A stretch of 64,000 bases of DNA from Halomonas sp. GFAJ-1 (GTDB lineage: Bacteria > Pseudomonadota > Gammaproteobacteria > Pseudomonadales > Halomonadaceae): the NCBI GenBank assembly GCA_002966495.1, contig CP016490.1, positions 3,286,001-3,350,000 on the forward strand, written 5' to 3'. Made by a program: the position numbers and the translations under genes. This document shows, piece after piece, positions 1 to 8,513 of the stretch. The notes under the pieces were generated by a model. It saw only the letters and a program-made list of their open reading frames with translations. It had not been told where the DNA came from and did no database searches. Within the stretch, counting starts at the first letter, position 1, and every line of letters starts with the position of its first letter.

Positions 1-69
1 CACTGATATAGCGACTGCGCCACCGTTCAACCAAATCCAGGGGGCACCGCTTTTCCACCATGATTTCAT
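1..69 (-). CDS. pstA: Phosphate ABC transporter permease PstA, N-terminal fragment
   Basis: Only the first 23 codons lie in the window, read leftward from an ATG at 67-69. The peptide begins MKSWWKSGAPWIWLNGG, which resembles the start of PstA permeases from the Halomonas group. A GGAGA ribosome binding site lies a few bases upstream, and the gene starts 15 nt after the pstC stop, as expected for a pstSCAB operon. PstA pairs with PstC to form the inner-membrane channel of the high-affinity phosphate importer. The assignment rests on context and a short N-terminus; the rest of the gene lies outside the window. Confidence 0.8.
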   Translation of the reverse strand, partial: MKSWWKSGAPWIWLNGGAVAISV

Positions 70-84
70 CACTGTCTCCTGGAA

Positions 85-2373
85 TTAAAGGTTGCCGTAA
101 CGCTTACGAAGGCGCTGACGCACCAGTTCAGCTAACGTATTCAAGATAAAAGTCATCGCTAGTAGCGTTAGTGCGGCTAAGAACAGCACCCGGAAGTGGC
201 TTGACCCTACTGCAGATTCCGTCAACTCAACCGCGATGTTGGCAGATAACGTGCGCATGCCTTCAAATATGTTGAAGTTCATTACCGGGCTGTTACCGGT
301 TGCCATTAACACGATCATGGTTTCACCTACCGCGCGCCCAAAGCCCATCATCACAGCGGAGAACATACCGATACTGGCCGTTGGCAACACCACGCCCACC
401 ACCGTTTGCCAGCGCGTCGCACCTAGCGCCAACGACCCTTGGGTCAGGTGTTTCGGCACATTGAAGACGGCGTCCTCAGCGATAGAGAAAATCGTTGGTA
501 TTACCGCAAAGCCCATCGCGATACCTACTACCAGTGCGTTGCGTTGGTCATAGTTAAAGCCGTTGTCCGTTAACCACTGGCGAAGGCTACCGTCGAAGAA
601 GGCGATTTCCACATAGGGGCTAATAGATACACAGAACCAACCCACTAAAATAATAACGGGCGCTAGCAATACGGCTTCCCAACCATCAGGGATGCGGTTT
701 CTAACATTAGATGGCAGTCGGCTCCATGCGAATGCAAACGCGAGCATGGCAATCGGCATCAGTATAAGAATGCCAAAAACAGCGGGGAGTCTATTTTCGA
801 TAAAGGGTGCCAACCAAAGACCTGCCAAAAAGCCCAAAATTACCGTTGGTAATGCTTCCATTACCTCGATGGTTGGTTTTACCTTGCCGCGCAATTTAGG
901 CGACATGAAGTAAGCCGTATAAATAGCCCCCATTAGGCCCAACGGTGTGGCAAACAGCATGGCGTAAAAGGCAGCCTTCAAAGTACCGACGGTTAACGGC
1001 ATAAGGCTCATCTTTGGCTCAAACTCATCACCACCCGCGGTGGACTGCCATACATAGCGCGGCTCACTACTGCCTTCGTACCACACCTTGCGCCAGAGTG
1101 AGGTGAAGGAGATACCTGGGTGACGGTTGCTTACGCTTGCCATCTCTAGCAGATTATTCTCATCGACCAAGAGCGCCGTTGAGTTCACAGGGGATATGGC
1201 AATGCGGGTCAGCGGCCCATCCATCTTCGTGCTTTTATACACATCTGCCGACGCGGTGGCGTGATGAATACCTAAGTTACCTGCCTCATCGCCTACCAGA
1301 AATCCGCGGCGAGCATATTCAGCCTCGATATAAGTAATAGGTGCGTCGTAGCGAGCGAAGTCGCGTATATGCATTAAATCGTGCTGATTTTGACTATTGC
1401 GAACGGGAAAGTATTGGCGCACTTGACCATCGCTGGTACCTGCAATAATGGACACCGTGCCATTCAGATACGCCATTTCCGATACGTAGCCGTCATCTGT
1501 GACCTTAACCGCTCCGCGATACTCGGGATTATTGAGATTGCCAATATCGTAGTGGTGTATATAGCCGCTGTTATCTGACACGTAGAGGTGTCGGTAACGG
1601 TTGTCGATGAGGATTTGACGCGCCTCACCTTCAATTCCAGGTAGCTCTGCTGATGTCTGCTCAATGGTCACAGCGCCCGTCATTACATTTTCGCGCACAT
1701 CAAAAGAGGTAACTTGTAATGTTCCGTCCTCTAAAGCTGCTGCGGCATAAATGCCGCGGCTACTCATTTGTAACCCGAGCACGCGAATGCTGCGCTCCTC
1801 CTCATCAATGGTGATGGGGTCTTCACCTAGCGGAAATTCAAGCACCGGCTCTATTAAACGCTGATTCTCAGGGTATGAAATATTGTAATCCACCACACCC
1901 AAGGTTATCTGGCCGTTATCGTAGCCGTAAGCAAAGCTGCGAGTAGTGGCGAACCCTTTCGCAAAGGTGGTTTGCTCAGCGTTTTCAGGACGGGCCATAT
2001 CAAAGCTTGTGCGGACTGCGCCATCTTCAAGCTCAAAAAATGTGATTCGGCCCGTATTTGAGAAGCTAGCGCCAAGCTCGTCGTAGCGGTCTACCACTAA
2101 GTGCTCTAAGGATTCACCCTCTTCAATACCAGGCGCTTGATAGGTTTGCTGCGTCTCTACTTTTGCAGAGGCAAATAGCGGAAAAACTTCCGAAAAAAGG
2201 TAAACAAAAATCATCCCTAAAGCGATAACCACCCCGATACCGGCGGCACCTATGCCGTATCGAGAAAAGCTATCTTTGAACATGCGTCTTCGCCTACGTT
2301 TTTCGCGCTCTTCAGGGGTGGGCAAAAGCGAGCCACGTCGTTTCAGCGTCGATAATTGGGAAATGTCATTCAT
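85..2373 (-). CDS. pstC: Phosphate ABC transporter permease PstC with large periplasmic insert
   Basis: Permease subunit of the PstSCAB phosphate importer. At 762 residues it is more than twice the size of E. coli PstC (about 320). A charged cytoplasmic N-terminus (residues 1-38, with a run of arginines) is followed by a membrane segment at about 40-62. Next comes a hydrophilic stretch of roughly 380 residues with repeated beta-strand patterns (for example YIHHYDIGNL and LGIHHATAS) suggesting a WD40/beta-propeller-like periplasmic domain. The usual multi-span permease core occupies about 460-750, including the EAA-type loop around GSLALGATRWQTV. It lies downstream of pstS, separated by a terminator-like hairpin, and upstream of pstA. 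Large PstC proteins are known in marine gammaproteobacteria; the propeller reading is inference from sequence texture. Confidence 0.9.
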   Translation of the reverse strand: MNDISQLSTLKRRGSLLPTPEEREKRRRRRMFKDSFSRYGIGAAGIGVVIALGMIFVYLFSEVFPLFASAKVETQQTYQAPGIEEGESLEHLVVDRYDELGASFSNTGRITFFELEDGAVRTSFDMARPENAEQTTFAKGFATTRSFAYGYDNGQITLGVVDYNISYPENQRLIEPVLEFPLGEDPITIDEEERSIRVLGLQMSSRGIYAAAALEDGTLQVTSFDVRENVMTGAVTIEQTSAELPGIEGEARQILIDNRYRHLYVSDNSGYIHHYDIGNLNNPEYRGAVKVTDDGYVSEMAYLNGTVSIIAGTSDGQVRQYFPVRNSQNQHDLMHIRDFARYDAPITYIEAEYARRGFLVGDEAGNLGIHHATASADVYKSTKMDGPLTRIAISPVNSTALLVDENNLLEMASVSNRHPGISFTSLWRKVWYEGSSEPRYVWQSTAGGDEFEPKMSLMPLTVGTLKAAFYAMLFATPLGLMGAIYTAYFMSPKLRGKVKPTIEVMEALPTVILGFLAGLWLAPFIENRLPAVFGILILMPIAMLAFAFAWSRLPSNVRNRIPDGWEAVLLAPVIILVGWFCVSISPYVEIAFFDGSLRQWLTDNGFNYDQRNALVVGIAMGFAVIPTIFSIAEDAVFNVPKHLTQGSLALGATRWQTVVGVVLPTASIGMFSAVMMGFGRAVGETMIVLMATGNSPVMNFNIFEGMRTLSANIAVELTESAVGSSHFRVLFLAALTLLAMTFILNTLAELVRQRLRKRYGNL

Positions 2374-2471
2374 AATGGATTGGCAATTCCGGGCAAGTGG
2401 AAAGGTACGCTGAGAGTATCCAGCTAACGTGACAAATTGATGACAAGCACTTCATACGGCGCAGATCCCAT

Positions 2472-2501
2472 AAAAAAACCGGGGGTGCAAAGCACCCCCG
2501 G
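2472..2501 (-). terminator. Terminator-like hairpin between pstS and pstC
   Basis: Read on the minus strand, a perfect 10-bp stem (CCGGGGGTGC / GCACCCCCGG) with a 3-nt loop is followed directly by seven T residues. It lies 22 nt after the pstS stop and about 100 nt before pstC. It probably trims most transcripts after pstS, so that the binding protein is made in excess over the permeases, with partial read-through into pstCA. Confidence 0.85.
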
Positions 2502-2522
2502 CTATTAGATGGTAATCACTTG

Positions 2523-3473
2523 TTAATCTAGGCCAAGTTCTGCACGAACACGGCTAGCAATTGTTTCTGGAAGCGGGATATAGCCATCGCGCGCTGTCAC
2601 TTCCTGTCCTTGCTGTGAAAGCACCATGCGCAGGAACTCAGCTTGCTGCGGCGCTAAATCTTCGTTGGGGTGCTTATTTACATAAACGAACAGCTGACGC
2701 GCTAATGGGTACTGTTCTTGATCAACTTCAAAGGCTTCTTCACCTTCGTCGCGAGCAACCGGTATAGCACGCACCTGAGAAGTGATGTAGCCGATACCAG
2801 AATAACCAATACCATTGATTGACTCACTCACACCTTGAACAACGGAAGCTGATCCAGGCTGCTCATTGATGGAGTCTTTGAAGTCACCGCCGCACAGTGC
2901 GTTTTCAGCAAAGAAACCGTAGGTACCAGAGACAGCGTTACGGCTGTAAAGGGTAAAGTCGCGATTCTCCCAGCTACCATCTAGACCCAGCTGACCCCAG
3001 CGAGTGATATCATCTGAGTAGCCACAGCGGCGGGTACTAGAGAAAATGGCATCAATTTGCGGGAGTGTGATGCTTTCAATCGGGTTGTCTTGGTTGACAT
3101 ACATTGCCAAGGCATCGATAGCAACCGGCACCATGGTGGGCGGGTAACCATGACGCTCTTCAAACGCCTGAATTTCATTAGTACGCATTGCACGGCTCAT
3201 TGGGCCAAACTGCGCAGTTCCTTCGGTCAGTGCAGTCGGCGCTGTACCAGAGCCCGCACCTTGAATCTGGATATTAACGTTGGGATAGAAGTTAGCAAAT
3301 TCTTCTGCCCACAGGGTCATCAGGTTGTTAAGCGTGTCTGAACCGATACTGCTCATGTTGCCTGTGATACCGCTCACTGCTTCATATTCTGGCAGGTTAG
3401 GATCAACTGCTAAAGCATGAGTTGAGATCAGTGACGTACCAATAACAGCAGCGGCTAGAGCTTTAAGTTTCAT
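2523..3473 (-). CDS. pstS: Periplasmic phosphate-binding protein PstS
   Basis: Substrate-binding component of the Pst phosphate importer, 316 residues. A Sec signal peptide covers about residues 1-22 with a plausible AxA cleavage (STHALA / VDPN). The mature part carries PstS-type phosphate-loop segments: GSDTLNNLM near the N-terminus, [11 protein letters not shown], and [12 protein letters not shown]. It is the first gene of the leftward operon, with a strong RBS (CAGGAGAC) upstream of the ATG. Transcription most likely starts at the PhoB-type promoter at 3539-3604, so expression should rise on phosphate starvation. The family call is clear. Confidence 0.95.
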   Translation of the reverse strand: MKLKALAAAVIGTSLISTHALAVDPNLPEYEAVSGITGNMSSIGSDTLNNLMTLWAEEFANFYPNVNIQIQGAGSGTAPTALTEGTAQFGPMSRAMRTNEIQAFEERHGYPPTMVPVAIDALAMYVNQDNPIESITLPQIDAIFSSTRRCGYSDDITRWGQLGLDGSWENRDFTLYSRNAVSGTYGFFAENALCGGDFKDSINEQPGSASVVQGVSESINGIGYSGIGYITSQVRAIPVARDEGEEAFEVDQEQYPLARQLFVYVNKHPNEDLAPQQAEFLRMVLSQQGQEVTARDGYIPLPETIASRVRAELGLD

Positions 3474-3538
3474 ACGAGTCTCCTGGGGGTCAGTAACAGC
3501 TTGTGTACTCGATCTTTGTTTGCCGACCGATGGTTGTC

Positions 3539-3604
3539 ACTATAAAAGCGGCTTATGACACTTCGGTGACATACCCCCAGGTTGTTCATGAAACTTTTAT
3601 GACT
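3539..3604 (-). promoter_or_regulatory. PhoB-dependent promoter of pstS (two Pho boxes plus -10)
   Basis: On the minus strand four GTCAT/TTCAT/GTCAC-type half-sites fall on one 11-bp register at plus-strand positions 3599, 3588, 3566 and 3555 (the slot at 3577 is empty). The proximal pair reads TGTCACCGAAGTGTCAT. Exactly 10 nt after the last half-site is a -10 hexamer TATAGT (3539-3544), the spacing known for PhoB-activated promoters that lack a -35 box. Confidence 0.85.
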
Positions 3605-3623
3605 ATAAACAGGGCATGAGTCG

Positions 3624-4364
3624 TCAGATCAGCAGACCCAGGGCGGCTAAGGTACATAGCGCAAGCGAGGCGCCCTGAAGCATACGCTTATCTAAACGAT
3701 GAGCAATGGCATCCGCTAGAGTATTACCCACTAACACCGCCGGTAGGAAAGTGAGCGCCAACTTAAAATGCCAGACGCTCACCAAACCGGCGAGGGCTAA
3801 CGTGGTAAGAGTTAAGAACGACGTTAAAATAAAGAAAGCGGCGAGATTTCCGCGCATGCGGTCCGGCGAAAAACCGTGCATCAGCAGTACAATAGGTGGG
3901 CCGCCTATGGCGGCAACAGTGCCAAATATGCCGGAGAGCACGCCTGCGATAAACAGTGAAATACGATTAACCGGTAGTTTAAAGCGAAAAAGTGTGACCA
4001 GTACGGCAAAGAGTACAATCGCGGCAATCAGCTTTTCCAGCACGACCATTGGCGCAGCTAACAGCAACCAGATCCCTAATGCATTGCCCGGTAAACGGCC
4101 AATTAAGGCCACACCTATCGCGTCTAAGCTCACCTCGTGCCAGTAGTGGCGCACCATCATTAAAGAAACGGTCAACCCAAACAGCACCAGTATTACCGGC
4201 ACTAACCGGGGCTCTAACATCAAAAGTAACGGCGCGCCAACAACCGCTAGGCCAAAACCGGTAGCGCGCTGTACAAATGCGCCAAGCAGCAGCACGGCTG
4301 AACAGGCTAGCCATACGCCTAATGGCATTTCGATCCACGGCAGTAAGCTACTCATTTGCACCAT
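3624..4364 (-). CDS. TauE/SafE-family membrane permease
   Basis: A 246-residue polytopic inner-membrane protein with about seven or eight hydrophobic segments. It shows TauE/SafE family patterns: an N-terminal FVQRATGFGLAVVGAPLLL segment and a mid-protein FGTVAAIGGPPIVLL segment, representing the two internal repeats. Members export sulfite, sulfoacetate or other small organic or sulfur anions; the substrate here is unknown. The start lies 3 nt after the stop of the upstream MFS gene, so the two are probably co-transcribed. An internal ATG three codons in (4355) is an alternative start. Confidence 0.8.
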   Translation of the reverse strand: MVQMSSLLPWIEMPLGVWLACSAVLLLGAFVQRATGFGLAVVGAPLLLMLEPRLVPVILVLFGLTVSLMMVRHYWHEVSLDAIGVALIGRLPGNALGIWLLLAAPMVVLEKLIAAIVLFAVLVTLFRFKLPVNRISLFIAGVLSGIFGTVAAIGGPPIVLLMHGFSPDRMRGNLAAFFILTSFLTLTTLALAGLVSVWHFKLALTFLPAVLVGNTLADAIAHRLDKRMLQGASLALCTLAALGLLI

Positions 4365-4367
4365 GCA

Positions 4368-5561
4368 TCACTGACCACTTTCCATTGCGGGTGTTTTGGT
4401 TAATTGTCTAACGCCAATATTACCTAGCAACGCAGCCCCTAGCATGGTGAGTACCATTGGCCACAAGTGCTCTACTTGAAATAGCCCTACCAGCACCCCA
4501 GCAAGCGCCCCGCAGCTAAACTGAATACCCCCCAATAGCGCCGTCGCCGTTGCGCTGATATGGCCAAAGTGGTCTAGCAGCGAGGCAATTGCGTTGGGGG
4601 TAATTAAGCCGATCATCCCAGTGAACAGCATCACCAGCGGCACAACCACATAAATCGAGGCCACATTCAACGCCGTTGCCGCAACAAGCCCCGCCGCTGC
4701 AATAAACTGAATAACGAGACCCAAGCGTAAATTTTGTTGGGGAGTACGTTTGCGCAAAAGATGAATATTTACGCGATTAGATAGCGCGATCATGACGACA
4801 TTCACACCAAACACTAACGGGTACACCCCCGGCGATAAGCCGAAATACTCTAAATAGAGAAACGGAGACGCGGTGATAAACGCAAATAGCCCGGCAAAGG
4901 ATGCCGCTACGGCACAGATGTAGCCCATGGCTTCACGATGGCGCAACACGCTCGCATAGTTGCGCACTACTTGGTGGGGCGAAGCTGCGGGTAGGCTGGT
5001 GTCGCGGGTCTCGGGTAGCCGGGTGCCTAACAGCCAGAGCAAAAAACCTGCGTACACTGCCAAAAACACGAAGATCAGCCACCAACCAGCAATATAGAGC
5101 AGCACGCTGCCCACCGCCGGGGCTATCAACGGCGCCAGCATCATAATCATCGCCATGGTAGACATCACCTTAGCGGCTTCACGCCCGCTAAAGCAGTCCC
5201 GCACGATGGCGGCAGAGTTCACCACACAGGCCCCACCCCCCAATGCTTGAATAAACCGCCAAAGCAGCAGCGAACTTAAGCTATCCACCGTGGTGATCAT
5301 CAAACTGGCGAGCATAAAGACCACTAGTCCGCTAAGCAGTACCGGCTTTCGCCCGTAGCGATCCGACACTGGCCCAAAACAGAGCTGTCCAATCGCAAAA
5401 CCGAATAAAAACATGCTAATTGAAAGTTCAGTATGGTGAATACTGGCATTAATATTTTCGGCCAGAATGCCCATCGCGGGCAGATACGCATCAATAGCAA
5501 AGGGTGCAAGCGCGGTATTGGCTGCAACCAATAGCGCTACCCTGCGTGGATTCAGCTCCAT
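4368..5561 (-). CDS. Bcr/CflA-family MFS drug exporter
   Basis: A 397-residue major facilitator protein with 12 predicted membrane segments. The N-terminal half has the Bcr/CflA signature: DAYLPAM in helix 1, and the loop 2-3 motif GPVSDRYGRKPVL after FGFAIGQLCF. Family members are proton-coupled exporters of bicyclomycin, chloramphenicol or other small molecules. The substrate cannot be read from sequence. It is transcribed away from the transaldolase gene and is followed after 3 nt by the TauE-like gene, suggesting a two-gene export operon. Confidence 0.85.
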   Translation of the reverse strand: MELNPRRVALLVAANTALAPFAIDAYLPAMGILAENINASIHHTELSISMFLFGFAIGQLCFGPVSDRYGRKPVLLSGLVVFMLASLMITTVDSLSSLLLWRFIQALGGGACVVNSAAIVRDCFSGREAAKVMSTMAMIMMLAPLIAPAVGSVLLYIAGWWLIFVFLAVYAGFLLWLLGTRLPETRDTSLPAASPHQVVRNYASVLRHREAMGYICAVAASFAGLFAFITASPFLYLEYFGLSPGVYPLVFGVNVVMIALSNRVNIHLLRKRTPQQNLRLGLVIQFIAAAGLVAATALNVASIYVVVPLVMLFTGMIGLITPNAIASLLDHFGHISATATALLGGIQFSCGALAGVLVGLFQVEHLWPMVLTMLGAALLGNIGVRQLTKTPAMESGQ

Positions 5562-5700
5562 GGTGGTCCTTGGTATAAAACTGCTGCTAGAGAATAAAGA
5601 TAGGCCGCTAATTATAATCGATTTGAATTGGTTTGTCGGTCTCTGTTCGCCGTGCTCGCCCCTTGCTAAAGTACCTTAACGACAACGCAAGGAGCTACGC

Positions 5701-6639
5701 ATGGCCACTAGCCTACTGACCCAGTTAAAAGAGATGACCACCGTGGTCGCTGATACCGGCGATCTTGAGGCTATTCGCCGTTTTCAGCCGCAGGATGCCA
5801 CCACTAACCCATCGCTCATTCTCCAAGCAGCGCAACAAGAGGAGCGCCGTGCACGCTTAGCCGAAATAGCCAAAGAGAGTACTGACCTTGATGACGCCGC
5901 TGAACGCGTGGCGGTCGATATCGGCAGCGAAATTAGCAAGCTGGTGCCCGGCTATGTCTCCACGGAGGTGAGTGCACGCCTCTCGTTTGACCGGGAAGCC
6001 ACCATTGCTAAAGCCCACTCGCTGATTGAACGCTATGCCAAGCACGGCGTCGGCGCAGAGCGCATTTTAATTAAGATGGCCTCAACCTGGGAGGGCATTC
6101 AGGCAGCGCGTCAGCTTGAGCGCGACGGTATTCGCACTAATCTAACGTTGCTGTTCGGCTTTGCCCAAGCCCAGGCGTGTGCTGATGCCGGCGCCACGCT
6201 GATTTCGCCATTCGTAGGTCGCATTCTGGATTGGCACAAAGCGAAAGACCCCAACGCTGATTTCAGCGGGGCCAATGACCCCGGCGTACAGTCGGTTAAG
6301 CGTATTTACGAATATTACAAGGGCCACGGCTACCCCACCATTGTGATGGGAGCAAGCTTTCGTAATATAGGTGAAATAGAGGCACTGGCTGGCTGTGACC
6401 GGCTGACAATCTCCCCTGCTCTGCTTAATGAACTCGACAAAGCCCAAGGTGAACTGCCCCGTCAATTGACACCTTTGGGCGCCAGCAGCTCATCTAATGA
6501 AGCGTTGACGCAGGCAGATTTTCGCTGGGCAATGAATGAAGATGAGATGGCCAGTGACAAACTTGCCGAAGGTATCCGCAAATTTATGGCCGACCAGCGC
6601 AAGCTTGAAGAGCTGTTAAGCACCCTGCGCAGCAGCTAA
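5701..6639 (+). CDS. tal: Transaldolase (class I)
   Basis: Cytoplasmic pentose phosphate enzyme that moves a dihydroxyacetone unit between sedoheptulose 7-phosphate and glyceraldehyde 3-phosphate. At 312 residues it matches TalB length (317). It has the signature DATTNPSLI at about residues 32-40 and the Schiff-base lysine in [12 protein letters not shown] (about Lys125). The SD AAGGAG lies 6-10 nt upstream of the ATG. The gene stands alone, divergent from the MFS exporter and convergent with the STAS gene. Confidence 0.95.
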   Translation: MATSLLTQLKEMTTVVADTGDLEAIRRFQPQDATTNPSLILQAAQQEERRARLAEIAKESTDLDDAAERVAVDIGSEISKLVPGYVSTEVSARLSFDREATIAKAHSLIERYAKHGVGAERILIKMASTWEGIQAARQLERDGIRTNLTLLFGFAQAQACADAGATLISPFVGRILDWHKAKDPNADFSGANDPGVQSVKRIYEYYKGHGYPTIVMGASFRNIGEIEALAGCDRLTISPALLNELDKAQGELPRQLTPLGASSSSNEALTQADFRWAMNEDEMASDKLAEGIRKFMADQRKLEELLSTLRSS

Positions 6640-6682
6640 TAAACGCGCGCCCAAACGCACCTGTTTACCCCTCGCCTTTATA

Positions 6683-6728
6683 CGAACATCCCCCCTATGA
6701 ATAGTGATCCATAGGGGGAATGTGTTCG
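6683..6728. other. Stem-loop at the tal/STAS convergent junction
   Basis: Inverted repeat with outer arms CGAACA / TGTTCG and inner arms CCCCCTATG / CATAGGGGG, separated by small asymmetric bulges (2 and 4 nt) and an 10-nt loop. No T tract follows on either strand, so it is not a standard intrinsic terminator. It may protect 3' ends or act with Rho. Confidence 0.6.
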
Positions 6729-6806
6729 CTTAAGGGAAAAGCGCTTATCAAAATGGCGGTGAGTGGCGTGCCAGAAAACAAACCAACCAACCGTGATTAA
6801 GAGACG

Positions 6807-7322
6807 TTAAAACGCAGCCGTGTCTTGTGCTTCAAGCATTTCCACCAACGGTTGAAATTGCTCACGGTTATGCTCATTCATATGCATAAGAATTCGATGC
6901 GCCTCCAAGATTCTATCGCGAAGGCCCTTTTCATCAGCTGGCACTTCGGGTAATTCCTCTAGCACATTGTTTAACGGCGCCTCCGGCTGCAAGGGCGCTT
7001 CCATTAATGAAAAAAAACGTGCAAACCCCATCACATCCAGCATTTGGCGAACATCAGGATTGTCGGCAATAATGGTTGGCGGCTGTTCTAAACGCCCTTT
7101 CACCGCCATCGCCACTTTGGCAAGAAAGCCCAACGCCGTTGAGTCCACATTAGTGGCTTCACGCAAGTCAATCATTACCGCCTGCAACCCTGGGGTTTCG
7201 GCAAGACGCTGTGCTTGAGTATCAAGCGTTGCGCATAGCGTTAGACGCACATCGCCACACAGTTTTAAAACAAAAACACCGGAGTCGAACGCCGCCTTAA
7301 TACGGCCTTCTTCAATCAGCAT
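6807..7322 (-). CDS. STAS-domain anti-sigma-factor-antagonist-like protein
   Basis: A 171-residue protein with an N-terminal STAS domain (about 1-105) and a helical acidic C-terminal extension. The conserved phosphorylatable serine motif appears as NVDSTALGFLAKV. Such proteins switch between phosphorylated and unphosphorylated forms and bind partner kinases, sigma regulators or transporters. It starts at ATG 7322, overlapping the stop of the PP2C gene by 11 bp, so the phosphatase next door is its likely eraser. Which kinase acts on it is not visible here. MlaB of the Mla lipid transporter is also a STAS protein, which makes the mlaA neighbour interesting. A longer TTG-start form (7328) is less likely. 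Confidence 0.85.
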   Translation of the reverse strand: MLIEEGRIKAAFDSGVFVLKLCGDVRLTLCATLDTQAQRLAETPGLQAVMIDLREATNVDSTALGFLAKVAMAVKGRLEQPPTIIADNPDVRQMLDVMGFARFFSLMEAPLQPEAPLNNVLEELPEVPADEKGLRDRILEAHRILMHMNEHNREQFQPLVEMLEAQDTAAF

Positions 7323-8505
7323 GACCAAATCCGCTCACCATCATGATTGTTAGATCATCGGGCAAAGCATCGCGGTCTTGGTTCGCCTCATTGTCTGCAT
7401 CTCCTTCTAACAGGAGCACATTCATTTGGGCTAGCCGGTCGCGCAACTGCTCAAGCGTGACACTTTCGCTTACTAATTGCTCAAGCTCCTTGAGCCGCGT
7501 GTCGAGCGTTTTACCCGGCAAGCATTCCAATATCCCATCTGAACATAGCCATAGCTGAAACTCAGAGGGTAGTGCACAGCTGAGTGAAGGATACTCCACA
7601 TCAGGGAAAAGACCTACTGGCATCCCCTCCCCGGCTAAGCGCACAAGAGAACCGTTCGTTACCAATAATGGCATAGGCAGCTGCGCCCCGAGCGAATAGT
7701 GCAGAGTCTTGTCCTCATGGTCAATAACCCCCACGAATAAGGTCGCGTGCTTGCCGATGTCAGTATCCTGCAATTCCCGGTTCAAGGCCGCCAGCCAGTT
7801 AGGGGCCAGCTGCTCAGGCTGCTGCCCATCCCACTCGCTAAGCCACCGATTACACAGGTATTTTAACAACACCGTAACAAACGCAGAGGACGCGCCGTGC
7901 CCCGACACATCAGCAAAATAGAAGGTGCTATAGCGTTCGTTGTAGCGCTGGTAATCAAGAAAATCGCCTGACAAATAGAGCGAAGGAGCAAACCAGTAAT
8001 CGTAATAGACCCCGTTAATTACTTTAGGATGAGTAGGCAAAAGGCGCCGCTGAATATGCCCGCCGCTCTGCTGATCCATGCGGAGTAAGGCCAAATGCGT
8101 CTCAAGGCTATCATTGAGCTCTGCTAAACGCTCCCGATCACGGTCGCGCTCTAACGCAAGCTCGTGCAGCTCTATTGCTTTCCGAATCATGCGCCGCAGG
8201 AGTTCTGCATGACGCAGTGGATGGACAATATAATCCACTAACCCTACATCAATCGCTTTAATTAGATCGGCATCTTGTCGGGTATCGCTGACCACTAGCG
8301 TAGGCAACCGGAGGATTAGTTTCGACCACTGCTGACGCGGCACCGCACGTGCATGCGCCACAATCAGTGAGGTTCCTGCAGGCAAGTACTCGATATTGTC
8401 TGCTGCAAACACCGACATACCGTCACAGGTAACCGCTTGTGCCAGCGCGTCGCGTTCTGGCCCTGGCTCATCAATTACCGCGATCAACTGTTTGGAATGA
8501 TCCAT
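7312..8505 (-). CDS. PP2C/SpoIIE-type phosphatase with degenerate receiver domain
   Basis: A 397-residue protein. The N-terminal ~125 residues have a receiver-like fold (VIDEPG acidic pair at D12-E13, VVSDT strand, VDYIVHP). However, the strand that should hold the phosphoacceptor Asp reads SLIVAHARA, and the conserved Lys is His (IVHPL). A coiled linker (ELALERDRDRERLAELN) leads to a SpoIIE/PP2C catalytic domain with apparently intact metal sites: SGDFLDY, ADVSGHGASS, CSDGILE and PDDLTI. No C-terminal HATPase kinase domain is present. The start ATG 8505 is chosen because TGAGG, formed with the mlaA stop, sits 6 nt upstream. The likely role is dephosphorylating the STAS partner encoded immediately downstream. 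Confidence 0.85.
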   Translation of the reverse strand: MDHSKQLIAVIDEPGPERDALAQAVTCDGMSVFAADNIEYLPAGTSLIVAHARAVPRQQWSKLILRLPTLVVSDTRQDADLIKAIDVGLVDYIVHPLRHAELLRRMIRKAIELHELALERDRDRERLAELNDSLETHLALLRMDQQSGGHIQRRLLPTHPKVINGVYYDYWFAPSLYLSGDFLDYQRYNERYSTFYFADVSGHGASSAFVTVLLKYLCNRWLSEWDGQQPEQLAPNWLAALNRELQDTDIGKHATLFVGVIDHEDKTLHYSLGAQLPMPLLVTNGSLVRLAGEGMPVGLFPDVEYPSLSCALPSEFQLWLCSDGILECLPGKTLDTRLKELEQLVSESVTLEQLRDRLAQMNVLLLEGDADNEANQDRDALPDDLTIMMVSGFGHAD

Positions 8506-8513
8506 GTTAAGCC

